64,000 nucleotides of DNA from Citrobacter sp. R56 (GTDB taxonomy: Bacteria; Pseudomonadota; Gammaproteobacteria; Enterobacterales; Enterobacteriaceae), in NCBI RefSeq assembly GCF_016811995.1, contig NZ_CP069159.1:186001-250000 (forward strand). The letters run 5' to 3'. Position 1 is the first letter of the stretch. Every line of letters begins with the position of its first letter. The notes under the pieces are model-generated. The model did not search any database. It was not told where the DNA came from and saw only the letters and a list, made by a program, of their open reading frames with translations. Position numbers and translations under genes: made by a program. This document shows, one piece after another, positions 10,967 to 20,981 of the stretch.

Positions 10967-11457
10967 TTCCAGGAATTTTTTGGGATATCGACAGGAACCT
11001 GTGAATGTTTAGATATTTATTTCGCAAAATGCTGTTAATGATATTTTTAATATCTTAGCAATATCGCTGTCTACCATATGATAATTTATCAGAGAAAGAA
11101 TTATTAATGTGTAAAACAAAAGGGTTGATCGTCAGACGCATAATAAGAAAAGTTTAGGTGTACCAGAAAATATGCGTTCACCTTTCTTCGTAAGGCGATG
11201 ATCATATCTGTCGGAAGATGCAATAGGGTTTTAGTGGTTTTTGGAATAGCAAATTCATTCTAATTTACTATGTATCAGCCGTTGTTTTAACTCTATAAAT
11301 TAACCAGGCACGCAATTTCTTAAGCGTGGGATACAATTATTTTATTAAATATCAGTGTATTGAAAATGGAATGTGTGTTTGTGGCCTCAGGTTCATAAGC
11401 AGATGATAAGGCTACTTATGAACACCTCCGGGAAAATCTGTGACTGGAGATACGTCA
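10967..11457. other. AT-rich intergenic region with hairpin at 11389-11426
   Basis: This ~490-bp stretch is much richer in A+T than its neighbours and has no credible ORF. It contains one striking inverted repeat: AGGTTCATAAG (11389-11399) against CTTATGAACACCT (11415-11427 with one bulged A), i.e. a 9-bp perfect core plus extension around a 15-nt loop. It ends ~32 nt before the start of the next gene, where it could be an operator or leader hairpin. Base composition suggests acquired DNA. Confidence 0.5.
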
Positions 11458-12054
11458 ATGACAGACCAACACGACAGTTTTCTTAAAGATGAATACTTAA
11501 AGCTACAGGATCAATATGAAGATTATGACCGAAGAGCCTTGCTTATAAAAGGCTGGATAGGTGCAGGATCTATTGCCGGGTTTGCGTTAGGAACCAATGG
11601 CGATAAACCCATCACCTTTCTGACACTTTTTTCAATTGCACTGATCGCCTGTTGCTTTTGGTATCTTGAAGCTAAATGGAAAACATTCCAGTACGCTATC
11701 GCGAGTCGTATCAGAGTTATTGAAGCGCATTTTCGAAAAGACCCTGATATTTTATTTAAAAACCCCGCACCATTTCAGATTTATAATTGGTGGTTTAAGT
11801 CCTATGCAAAGAATAACCCTATTTATAAGTATGAACGATATTATAAGCCGGTAAGCCGTCTTGTTCGCTTAAAAAAGGCCGCCTTTCAGGATTTTGTTCA
11901 TTTGCCCTATTCCCTCATTATTGCACTGTGCCTGTTAATGGGGTTAATTAACCTGTTTTCCGGTAAGCCAGCACCTTCGCCATGTAAGCCTGTCGTGGTG
12001 GTCGCGCAAACATTAACCCCGAACTCCAGCGTTGTGTGCGTACCTGGCTCATAA
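11458..12054 (+). CDS. Unrecognised small membrane protein
   Basis: 198-aa protein I cannot assign to a named family. ATG 11458 is preferred over an upstream GTG at 11440 because CTGGAGA lies 7 nt before it. The N-terminal ~25 residues are charged and helical (rich in D/E/K/Y). Two close hydrophobic segments follow (about residues 31-45 and 52-70, the latter ending FWYLEAKWK), then a basic, aromatic cytosolic-looking middle, and a third hydrophobic segment near residues 147-168 (YSLIIALCLLMGLINLF). A short proline/cysteine tail ends in VCVPGS. Codon use is AT-rich compared with flanking genes. The two-helix-plus-tail layout vaguely recalls SLATT-type effector membrane proteins, but there is no motif to prove it. 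Confidence 0.7.
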   Translation: MTDQHDSFLKDEYLKLQDQYEDYDRRALLIKGWIGAGSIAGFALGTNGDKPITFLTLFSIALIACCFWYLEAKWKTFQYAIASRIRVIEAHFRKDPDILFKNPAPFQIYNWWFKSYAKNNPIYKYERYYKPVSRLVRLKKAAFQDFVHLPYSLIIALCLLMGLINLFSGKPAPSPCKPVVVVAQTLTPNSSVVCVPGS

Positions 12055-12066
12055 TTCAGAGATAAT

Positions 12067-12098
12067 GTTGCCCCTGGACGATAGCGTCCCGGGGCAAC
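12067..12098. terminator. Hairpin between convergent genes
   Basis: GTTGCCCC (12067-12074) pairs with GGGGCAAC (12091-12098); an inner CG-ATAG-CG can extend the fold. It lies between the convergent 11458-12054 gene and yhjE. There is no U-tract on either side, so termination would be Rho-assisted or weak. Confidence 0.45.
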
Positions 12099-12121
12099 AT
12101 GTCGCTTATCCGGCACTCACA

Positions 12122-13444
12122 TTACAGCGACTGGTGGCGCGTCTCATGCGTTAACAGGAGTGCTATCAGCGTCAGCCCCGCCATTGATGCCAGGTAAATC
12201 CCCACCGCCGCCAGACCGTAGTTTGCCTGCAACCACGCGGCAATATAGGGGGCGACAGAGGCACCGAGAATCGACGCGACGTTATAGGAGAACGACGCAC
12301 CGGTGTAGCGTACCTCGGTCGGGAACAACTCCGGCAGCAACGCGCCCATCGGACCGAAAGTCAGCCCCATCAGACTCAATCCCAGCAGCAGGAAGGCGAA
12401 GACCAGCACCGGATTACCGGAACCCAGCAGCGGTTTAAAGGCGAACAGCGCAAACAGAATGATCATCGTGGTGATAATGACCATGCTTTTACGACGCCCA
12501 AAGGCATCGGCCAGCAGACCCGCAACTGGCACCATCACGCCGAATCCAATGACGGCCATCATCAGCATCCACAATACGTCGTTACGCGACATACCGAGGC
12601 CCACAGGGGCGGCAGCGGTACTGAAGGTCATGGAATAGACAGTCATGATATAAAACAGCGTATAGGTCGCCAGCATGATAAATGTGCCAAGCACCGTGAC
12701 GCGCACATGTTTTGTCAGCAGGGTTCCCAGCGGAATTTTTACCTGTTTTTTGGCGGCGGCGACTTTCGCGAATACCGGCGTTTCGTGCAAAGAGACACGC
12801 ACATACAGACCAATAATCACCAGCACCGCAGAGAAGATAAACGGTACACGCCAGCCCCAGCTCATGAATTGCTCATCGGTCAGTAACCAGGAGAGCAACA
12901 GGAACGTACCGTTGGCAAAGAAGAAACCGATAGGCGCGCCCAACTGAGGGAAGGAGCCGTACAGCGCGCGTTTGCGCGGCGGCGCATTTTCCGTCGCCAG
13001 CAGCGCCGCGCCGCCCCATTCACCGCCAAGACCCAGCCCCTGGCCAAAACGTGCCAGCGCCAGCAGCAGCGGGGCGAAAATACCGATCGTCGCGTAGCCG
13101 GGCAGCAGACCAATGATGACGGTGGAGATCCCCATTGTCAGCAGTGAAGCTACCAGCGTCACTTTGCGGCCAACGCGGTCGCCAAAATGGCCGAATACGG
13201 CGGAGCCAATCGGGCGCGCCACAAAGGCGATGGCGAAGGTGGCAAGCGACTGTAGCGTGGCTGCCGCAGGATCGCCCTGTGGGAAGAAAATATGGGGGAA
13301 CACGATCACGGCGGCGGTGGCGTAAATGTAAAAGTCGAAAAACTCAATGGCGGTGCCGATGAGTGATGCGATGACGACTTTATTACGCGAATTGACCGGT
13401 GTGTGTTCCTGTTCGTTGTCGAGTGTTGTGGCGGTTGCTTGCAT
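12122..13444 (-). CDS. yhjE: MFS metabolite:H+ symporter YhjE
   Basis: Inner-membrane transporter of 440 aa with twelve hydrophobic segments and the sugar-porter/metabolite-symporter MFS motifs: GHFGDRVGRK between helices 2 and 3, RFGQGLGLGGEWGGA in helix 4-5 (typical of the ShiA/ProP branch), and LADAFGRRKS in the second half. It is very similar in sequence to E. coli YhjE, whose substrate is not firmly known to me. Upstream (13445-13676) is an AT-rich promoter region without a recognisable operator. It is transcribed alone, towards the accessory membrane-protein gene. Confidence 0.93.
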   Translation of the reverse strand: MQATATTLDNEQEHTPVNSRNKVVIASLIGTAIEFFDFYIYATAAVIVFPHIFFPQGDPAAATLQSLATFAIAFVARPIGSAVFGHFGDRVGRKVTLVASLLTMGISTVIIGLLPGYATIGIFAPLLLALARFGQGLGLGGEWGGAALLATENAPPRKRALYGSFPQLGAPIGFFFANGTFLLLSWLLTDEQFMSWGWRVPFIFSAVLVIIGLYVRVSLHETPVFAKVAAAKKQVKIPLGTLLTKHVRVTVLGTFIMLATYTLFYIMTVYSMTFSTAAAPVGLGMSRNDVLWMLMMAVIGFGVMVPVAGLLADAFGRRKSMVIITTMIILFALFAFKPLLGSGNPVLVFAFLLLGLSLMGLTFGPMGALLPELFPTEVRYTGASFSYNVASILGASVAPYIAAWLQANYGLAAVGIYLASMAGLTLIALLLTHETRHQSL

Positions 13445-13676
13445 AGTATTTTCTTATTTTTTGGCGAACGAATGGCCATATTACGCACAGCAAAAGAGAC
13501 ATTTCAATATGTAACAAAATGGGATTTTGCTCAGAAAAGCGACAAAAAGGGGATAATTTTTAGGTCAGCGATTTCGCTTCTATGAAATGCTTCACAGATT
13601 TTTAAACTTAGATAATAAAACTGGTTTTTGGTTAAATAAAAGTTAAGGACTGGATTTATATTCTGAAATGGCGAGC

Positions 13677-13708
13677 GGGGCTGATATTTTTTGTTTTTCA
13701 TCAGCCCC
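13677..13708 (-). repeat. Inverted repeat downstream of yhjD
   Basis: GGGGCTGAT (13677-13685) and ATCAGCCCC (13700-13708) form a 9-bp perfect stem with a 14-nt AT-rich loop, 10 nt after the yhjD stop on the minus strand. It is probably the yhjD terminator, although the T-rich part is in the loop rather than after the stem. Confidence 0.5.
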
Positions 13709-13717
13709 ATGAATGAT

Positions 13718-14743
13718 TTAACGGTGTGTTTTGCCCGGCATCCGTGGATCGTCTTTGTATTGCGCGGTGGCAATCCAGGCCGCGCAGAAGAGCGTCAGGC
13801 GGGCGAAGAAATAGAAGAACGCCATCAGACCCAGCACTGAGCCAAATGCGGCGCCGGAAGGGGATTTCACCAGTGCGGGCAGGGTCCACGTCATGATGAT
13901 TTTGATGACTTCAAAGCCGATGGCAGCAATAAATGTTCCGCGAATCAGCGCTTTCTTACGCGGGCGATGGCGCGGCAATCGCCAGAAAATCCAGAAGAAC
14001 AACAGGTAGTTGGCAAAGATTGAAATGACCAGTCCGATCAGCCGCCAGGCGGGTTTCAGCCATTCGATACTGTCGAGATACAGCGCCGAAATGATCATCT
14101 GCTGGGCGGACCCGGCGATGGAGGTGATGGAGAGGGTGACAATCAACGCGACCAACAGGCCAATCAGGGAGATAAAGTCACGCAGGTATTTTATCCAGAT
14201 TTTTTCCTGATCCTGCGGCGTGCGTTCCCACACGTCCCGCGACTGGGCGCGAATCGCTTCCCGCAGATTCCCCATCCAGTTGATGCCGGAATAGAGCGCG
14301 ATCCCCAGACCGACCAGACCGACTGTGGTACGCTGCTGAACGGCGGTATTGATGGTGCTTTTCAGGGTAGCGGCTAAGGTGGGGTCGCTGACGTTCTGCA
14401 GAATTTTTTCGAAGATATCCTGGAGCAGCGTGGGGTGCGACGCGAGAATAAAACCGGCGGCGGCGAATGACACCATCAGAATGGGGATCATCGACAGAAA
14501 CGAGAAGTAGGTAATGGCCGCGCCGAACTGGTTTCCCAGTCGGTCATTAAAACGTTCTGCTGCACGGATAAGATGGGCAATCACGGGCTGGCGTTGGATC
14601 TTTTGCGCTGTCGTGGTGACGGTTTTCAGCGTCTTGTGGGCTTTGCCGCTTTTCTCTGACGCTTCATGCGCGTCAGTCTCTGTTGTTTGAATCGGGTCGT
14701 GCTCCAGTTCCTGATCCGGGCGTTTTACGTCATTTTCCTGCAT
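13718..14743 (-). CDS. yhjD: Inner-membrane protein YhjD (YihY/BrkB family)
   Basis: Polytopic inner-membrane protein of about 341 aa. I place the start at the second of two adjacent ATGs (14743; 14746 is equally possible), giving MQENDVKRP, since the upstream 39 codons overlap the end of yhjC without similarity. After a ~60-residue charged cytosolic N-terminus come six hydrophobic segments with the BrkB/YihY signatures (AAITYFSFLSMIPILM, GINWMGNLREAI, PRHRPRKKALIRGTFIAAIGFEV). E. coli YhjD is linked genetically to lipid A/Kdo2-independent growth, so a role in envelope lipid handling is likely but not visible in sequence. It follows yhjC in the same direction with an 83-bp gap. Confidence 0.9.
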   Translation of the reverse strand: MQENDVKRPDQELEHDPIQTTETDAHEASEKSGKAHKTLKTVTTTAQKIQRQPVIAHLIRAAERFNDRLGNQFGAAITYFSFLSMIPILMVSFAAAGFILASHPTLLQDIFEKILQNVSDPTLAATLKSTINTAVQQRTTVGLVGLGIALYSGINWMGNLREAIRAQSRDVWERTPQDQEKIWIKYLRDFISLIGLLVALIVTLSITSIAGSAQQMIISALYLDSIEWLKPAWRLIGLVISIFANYLLFFWIFWRLPRHRPRKKALIRGTFIAAIGFEVIKIIMTWTLPALVKSPSGAAFGSVLGLMAFFYFFARLTLFCAAWIATAQYKDDPRMPGKTHR

Positions 14744-14826
14744 CATCAGGTCGATAGTCCTTTTTTTGTCTGCTATCGGGTTAGTATAGTCTCTCAGGGC
14801 GGCTTCCCGAAAAGTGCGGCCAGACG

Positions 14827-15726
14827 CTAATCCACATAACCTTTCATCACCCCGGTTAACCACTCCATAAACAGATGAACCCGGCGGGAAAGGTTGCGAC
14901 GGTGTGGATACAGTAGTGATACCGGCATGGTGTCGGCGCGATACTGCGGTAACACTTCAATGAGCGTTCCTGCGCGCAGCGCATCGCGCACCCCAACGCG
15001 CGGCACCTGAATGATGCCCAGACCCGCCAGGCAAGCCGCATAATAGGTCTCGGTGCTGTTCACCGTTAATATGCCGCCCGTTTTAATCCACTGCGTTCCA
15101 TTGGCCGTTGCGACTTCGAAACCCTGCGGCCGTGTGCCCAGATTCAGGGAATAGTGCACCACTGCGTGTGAGGCCAGGTCTTCCAGACTCTCCGGATAGC
15201 CAAAGCGCGCCAGATACTGGGGGCTGGCGCAGTTAATAACCGACAGCTTCCCCAGCGGGCGGGCGATCAATCCAGAATCTTTCAGCGCGCCAACGCGCAC
15301 GACGCAGTCAAAGCCCTCGCGAATTAAATCGACCAGGCGGTCGCTGCTGCTGAGTTCCAGTTCAATCCCCGGATACTGATGCAAAAATTGCGGGAGCTGC
15401 GGCATGACCAGGTTTTTGGCAATGCCCACCGGCATATCCACTCGCAGTTTACCGCTGATGCTTTTGGGGTCGTGCTGAAACAACCCGTCCAGCTCATCAA
15501 GATTGCTCAGCAGATCTTTGGCGCGCTCGTAATAGACCATACCGTCCTGCGTGAGCTGAACGCGTCGGGTGGTCCGGTGCAGTAGCTGCGTCCCGAGCAG
15601 GTTCTCCAGCGCCTGAATCTGGCGAGATACGCTACCTTTAGGGAGGCCGGATGTCTCGGCGGCGCGCGAAAAACTCTCCAGTTCCGCGACGCGAATGAAC
15701 AACTGCATTGCGTGAATTTTATCCAT
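14827..15726 (-). CDS. yhjC: LysR-family regulator YhjC
   Basis: DNA-binding regulator of 299 aa with a clear N-terminal winged helix (MDKIHAMQLFIRVAELESFSRAAETSGLPKGSVSRQIQALE, shown here in part) and a C-terminal periplasmic-binding-like effector domain. The HTH lies at residues ~18-37. It belongs to the CrgA/AaeR-like group that often controls an adjacent oxidoreductase. It is divergent from an SDR gene (start 15846) with a 119-bp shared promoter region, the classical LysR arrangement, so that SDR is the most likely target. The effector is unknown. Confidence 0.85.
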   Translation of the reverse strand: MDKIHAMQLFIRVAELESFSRAAETSGLPKGSVSRQIQALENLLGTQLLHRTTRRVQLTQDGMVYYERAKDLLSNLDELDGLFQHDPKSISGKLRVDMPVGIAKNLVMPQLPQFLHQYPGIELELSSSDRLVDLIREGFDCVVRVGALKDSGLIARPLGKLSVINCASPQYLARFGYPESLEDLASHAVVHYSLNLGTRPQGFEVATANGTQWIKTGGILTVNSTETYYAACLAGLGIIQVPRVGVRDALRAGTLIEVLPQYRADTMPVSLLYPHRRNLSRRVHLFMEWLTGVMKGYVD

Positions 15727-15845
15727 CCCGACCGCCTATTGTTGTTCCGTGTGAAACAGTGATGCGCATCTGGCTATATTTATTGTTTTTCTATCACCTA
15801 ATAAGCTCTTTCTCAATCTTCACAACAGCTGAAATGAGGTTTCTT

Positions 15846-16604
15846 ATGACACAACGTATCGCATTAGTGACCGGCGGCAGCCGTGGACTGGGTAAAAACG
15901 CGGCGTTGAAGTTGGCAGACAAGGGAACGGATATTATTTTCACCTGGAATAGCCAGCAGCAGGCGGCGCTGGATGTTGTCGCTGAAATTGAGCAAAAAGG
16001 GAGGAAAGCGGTGGCAATACAGCTGAACGTCAGTGATATTGCCAGTTTTTCGACATTCACCCGCGACGTCAAAACACAACTGAAAAGTGTCTGGAATCGC
16101 GAGACGTTTGATTATTTAGTGAACAATGCCGGTATTGGCCTGTATGCGCCGTTTGCAGACACGCCGGAAGCCATGTTTGATGAATTATTGAGCATCCATT
16201 TTAAAGGCCCTTTCTTCCTGACCCAGCGCCTGTTACCGCTGATTAAAAATGGGGGACGGATCCTGAATGTCTCAACGGGGCTGGCCCGTTTTGCCCTGCC
16301 GGGGTACGCGGCCTACGCCTCAATGAAAGGGGCGATGGAAGTGCTGACACGCTATCAGGCCAAAGAGTTAGGGGAGCGTGGGATCACAGTGAACAGCATT
16401 GCGCCTGGCGCGATTGAGACTGATTTTGGCGGCGGCAGACTGCGAGACAACAAAGAACTGAACGCCTACGTTGCGTCGCAAACTGCGTTGGGACGCGCAG
16501 GCTTGCCGGGGGATATTGGTGATGCCATTGCCGCATTACTCAGTGATGAACTGGGGTGGATGACGGCGCAGCGGATCGAAGTGTCAGGCGGCATGTTCCT
16601 GTAA
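15846..16604 (+). CDS. Short-chain dehydrogenase/reductase
   Basis: Cytosolic NAD(P)-dependent oxidoreductase of 252 aa. The start is ATG 15846, preceded by TGAGG; a longer upstream frame has no support. Classical SDR features are in place: TGGSRGLG cofactor loop near residues 9-16, NNAG near residue 90, catalytic Ser in NVSTGLA and the YxxxK pair in YASMK, plus the C-terminal PG motif (SIAPGAIETDF). The closest type is the FabG-like SDR family. Position opposite yhjC suggests induction by that LysR protein. Substrate cannot be read from sequence. Confidence 0.88.
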   Translation: MTQRIALVTGGSRGLGKNAALKLADKGTDIIFTWNSQQQAALDVVAEIEQKGRKAVAIQLNVSDIASFSTFTRDVKTQLKSVWNRETFDYLVNNAGIGLYAPFADTPEAMFDELLSIHFKGPFFLTQRLLPLIKNGGRILNVSTGLARFALPGYAAYASMKGAMEVLTRYQAKELGERGITVNSIAPGAIETDFGGGRLRDNKELNAYVASQTALGRAGLPGDIGDAIAALLSDELGWMTAQRIEVSGGMFL

Positions 16605-16613
16605 GCGTGGGGT

Positions 16614-16656
16614 CGATGCGATCCGGCGGGTGAGGTTGTCCGCCGGAGTAGCATCG
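16614..16656. terminator. Hairpin between convergent SDR and GNAT genes
   Basis: CGATGC (16614-16619) with GCATCG (16651-16656) and CCGGCGG (16623-16629) with CCGCCGG (16640-16646) make a two-part stem resembling a REP unit. It sits between two convergent genes and could act in both directions; no U-run follows. Confidence 0.55.
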
Positions 16657-16667
16657 GCGAGCGAATA

Positions 16668-17195
16668 TCAGCGCCACTCATGCTTTAACAGGCCAAAGAG
16701 CCAGTCATCCTGCCAGCGTTGCTGCAACCAGTAGCTTTCGCGCAGCGTCCCTTCCAGCACAAATCCTGTTTTCTCCAGCAACTGGCGAGAAGCCTGATTA
16801 CCTGCGGTGACGCAGGCTGTCAGTCGCCGCAGACCGCCCGTGGAAAAAGCATAGTCGCAGACGGCGCGTAAAGACTCTGCCCCATAACCTTTTCCCTGAG
16901 CTTCGGGAGCCAGCAGGAACCCGACTTCGGCGCAATCTTTCCCGCGATGAATATAACCGTTGATGCCAAGCGGCTTGCCCGTTTCGTTGTCGCAAAGGAT
17001 CAGACACAGCCAGTGAGGGCTTCCAGGCTGCCATTCGGGCAATCGGGAGTCGAAGGCCTCGCGAATGTCTGCTTCGCTACGCGCATCGTCCACATAGCGC
17101 ATCACGTCAGGGTGTTGCTGTAGCGAGAGAAAAAAGGGCCAGTCGGCAGGCTCAATCGGGCGACAGGTCAGGCGAGAGGTTTTCAGTACGGGCAC
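16668..17195 (-). CDS. RimJ/RimL-type GNAT acetyltransferase
   Basis: Cytosolic N-acetyltransferase of about 175 aa. The N-terminus reads LKTSRLTCRPIEPADWPFF, typical of the RimJ/RimL group, and the acetyl-CoA pyrophosphate loop is visible as LAPEAQGKGYGAESLRAV near residue 105. GTG 17195 is preferred as start because GGAGG lies 7 nt upstream; ATG 17201 sits almost on top of that site, and TTG 17222 is a weaker option. Downstream hydrophobic and aromatic residues (GFVLEGTLRES) complete the fold. The acceptor (ribosomal protein, antibiotic or small amine) cannot be predicted. Confidence 0.82.
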   Translation of the reverse strand: MPVLKTSRLTCRPIEPADWPFFLSLQQHPDVMRYVDDARSEADIREAFDSRLPEWQPGSPHWLCLILCDNETGKPLGINGYIHRGKDCAEVGFLLAPEAQGKGYGAESLRAVCDYAFSTGGLRRLTACVTAGNQASRQLLEKTGFVLEGTLRESYWLQQRWQDDWLFGLLKHEWR

Positions 17196-17305
17196 AAGCA
17201 TACCTCCGAATAATTTTCTCAATGTTCACGTCGTGGTCACTGTTATATATGTTTAACTTGTTATATCTATAAAAACAGATAATTAAAATGAATATTACGA
17301 ACCCT

Positions 17306-17444
17306 CTGGAGGTAACACCGTTAGTTTAAGACCGAGATATCCGGGGCGACCACCGGGTTTGGCGTCCCTCCGGGAACCAAATCCCGGTGTTTCCCCTCAT
17401 TCATTGGCTGAAGTGAACGGTGTTACCCCAGGTGGGCGTTTTTT
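17306..17444 (+). ncRNA. Strongly folded leader or small RNA before a STY4199-like gene
   Basis: The ends CTGGAGGTAACACCGTT (17306-17322) and AACGGTGTTACCCCAG (17416-17431) pair over 16 bp with one bulged A. Inside, CACCGGGTTTGG (17351-17362) pairs with CCAAATCCCGGTG (17377-17389, one bulged T), GGGG 17343-17346 with CCCC 17393-17396, and a TCCC/GGGA hairpin caps the arm. The 3' arm can instead fold with CGTT at 17437-17440 just before six Ts (17439-17444), so a terminator-like alternative exists. The next ORF starts 16 nt later. I do not recognise a known riboswitch class; it could be a cis-regulatory leader or a separate small RNA. Confidence 0.6.
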
Positions 17445-17459
17445 AAATTAAGGATGATA

Positions 17460-19046
17460 ATGACGATCAGCGTTTTACAGACGACAAGCACTACCTTTGA
17501 GCACTGTCTGGGTATTATCCGCCACGCATCGGTAGAAATTTTGCTGTTGTTAGGGGTCCATGCCTCCGAAGGGAAAGATCCGCGCTGGTTTCTCGAACAA
17601 CTGGATCAGGCCCGTTTGAACCTCGGCGGCTGGAATGCCATCGCAAAACGACTGCATATGGATGACGCACAACTCAGCCAGTTTACCCTACGGTTGCGCC
17701 ATCTCCAGCAATGCGTACCGCAATATGAAAACGGACAGGCCGTAAGTGAGAATCAGCTCATTGCCGCGCTGCGTTTCGTCACCGCGCTGGAACAGTTACG
17801 CCAGTGCCAGCCGCTGCTCACATATCTCACTGACGTAGACGCCAGCGATGAAAGCCAACAACGGCGTGCAGAGCGCCAGCTTCGCGTGATTGAGCTGGTT
17901 TTAAAAGGGCTGGTGGCGCAGGTCTGGCCGGACAGCCAGTCACTGAATGCGTATTTAAAACAGCACTTTGGCGGCGATCGTCTCAGGCGCTGGATTAAAC
18001 AGGGTGATGGCCAGGAAGCGCTCAGTGGAATGTGTTTTAGTGAACTGGCGCTGATGGTCGTCGATAAAAAGAGCTTCGCCCGCCACTACGCCGGGGTGTT
18101 TAACGACACCTCGGTACTGACACTGTTTGTTGAACCCCGTGCGACGCTACGGCAATTTCTTGACGACTGTCGACAGGCGCGTAATGGCGTGATTGCCGGA
18201 GAACCGCTCACGGCGGCGCAGTTGACGCTGCTCTCCTGCCAGTATCAGCAGATTACCCGCCCGGTACAGCGGGCGTTTGAGCGCGGGCGTACGCGGGTGA
18301 ATCCCGCCTCGTTATTGATTGTCAATGACGCGCCACTGGAACAGTATTGGGAACGTGCGCGGCATATTAATCACCAGGCGGGTGGCGAGCAGCAAGAGAT
18401 CGGTGAAACGATAGAACCCCCGCGCAAACGGCCGCAACGTACCGCTGAAGAGCGGGAACAGCTGATCTCCGGCACCCTGTGGGGCGCTGTCGGCGTCATG
18501 GTGCTGGCGATACTGGGGGGCGGAATTTGGTTATTCAGTTCGCAAGAACCGCCCACTGCGGCGGGTGTTGAGAGCGTACAGAATGAGCCAAAACGGGAAG
18601 CGTCTTCACCGCGGGAGAGCCTCACGCAGAAGGGGATCACCTGGGATGCCTTTAACATGCGGGCGGCTATTGACAGGAATGACACCCATGTCACAACCCT
18701 GTTTTTACAGGGCGGGATGAACTGGCAGTTAGCCTGGACCGAGCAGGCTTTCTCACTGGGAAATACTGACGTGCTGCAATTGTTGCTACGTTACCCTTCG
18801 CAGATGGATGAGCTTAAACCCTGTCGGCGGTTTATCAATACCCTGGGACACGCCATGTCGAACGGCGCGACGCTGACCGCCGAACACGCCTTGTATCTGC
18901 AACGTTTTTGCACGGTGCCTGCGGTCGTGGCGCGCCAAAAACATGAGGCTGAGCAGGCGACATTACGTGTCCGCGCCGAACCCAGCGCGGACAACAAGAA
19001 ATGGCTGAAGATCCAGACCGCCATTTATAAGGAGATTCGCGGATAG
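17460..19046 (+). CDS. STY4199-like (putative HEPN-domain) membrane-anchored protein
   Basis: 528-aa protein resembling, from memory, the enterobacterial STY4199 family described as HEPN-domain proteins. ATG 17460 is chosen because AAGGA sits 6 nt upstream; ATG 17454 would overlap it. Residues ~1-290 are helical and soluble, ~295-345 are charged (PPRKRPQRTAEEREQ), then a single membrane helix (GAVGVMVLAILGGGIWLF, ~345-365) and a soluble C-terminal part with two ankyrin-like helices (MRAAIDRNDTHVTTLFLQGG; FSLGNTDVLQLLLRYP). I could not place a convincing catalytic Rx4-6H motif. It lies alone between the folded RNA element and convergent treF. Its function is unknown. Confidence 0.62.
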   Translation: MTISVLQTTSTTFEHCLGIIRHASVEILLLLGVHASEGKDPRWFLEQLDQARLNLGGWNAIAKRLHMDDAQLSQFTLRLRHLQQCVPQYENGQAVSENQLIAALRFVTALEQLRQCQPLLTYLTDVDASDESQQRRAERQLRVIELVLKGLVAQVWPDSQSLNAYLKQHFGGDRLRRWIKQGDGQEALSGMCFSELALMVVDKKSFARHYAGVFNDTSVLTLFVEPRATLRQFLDDCRQARNGVIAGEPLTAAQLTLLSCQYQQITRPVQRAFERGRTRVNPASLLIVNDAPLEQYWERARHINHQAGGEQQEIGETIEPPRKRPQRTAEEREQLISGTLWGAVGVMVLAILGGGIWLFSSQEPPTAAGVESVQNEPKREASSPRESLTQKGITWDAFNMRAAIDRNDTHVTTLFLQGGMNWQLAWTEQAFSLGNTDVLQLLLRYPSQMDELKPCRRFINTLGHAMSNGATLTAEHALYLQRFCTVPAVVARQKHEAEQATLRVRAEPSADNKKWLKIQTAIYKEIRG

Positions 19047-19054
19047 CGGGGGAG

Positions 19055-20761
<1,707 letters not shown>

Positions 20762-20946
20762 TTAAGCGTAGACATTCGCTTCGGTGCGCGGGGTGCAAAG
20801 TGTGCGGTGGTTCACATTTATGGCCGAGGGGAACGCGTGCGTATATCTCGTGACTTGATGATTTATAAGCCGTTATCGCCAGAGGGATTTACAACAATAG
20901 CGGACAAAAAATCAGAGTATTCGTTTGAAAGCGACTGATGAAGGGT

Positions 20947-20975
20947 AAAAAAATGCCCCTCCGGGGAGGGGCATT
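20947..20975 (-). terminator. Intrinsic terminator of gor
   Basis: On the minus strand AATGCCCCT-CCCCGG-AGGGGCATT (20952-20975) forms a 9-bp GC-rich stem directly followed by a run of seven Ts (complement of 20947-20953), 7 nt after the gor stop. Confidence 0.92.
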
Positions 20976-20981
20976 CGAAAC

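Noticed and set aside
11458-12054. Claim that the orphan membrane protein is an anti-phage SLATT effector
   Set aside because: Only the general two-helix layout agrees; no partner nucleotidyltransferase or other defence gene is nearby.
17306-17444. tRNA-like or known riboswitch (TPP, cobalamin, lysine, glycine, c-di-GMP)
   Set aside because: None of the conserved core sequences I know for these classes is present; arms and lengths do not fit a tRNA.
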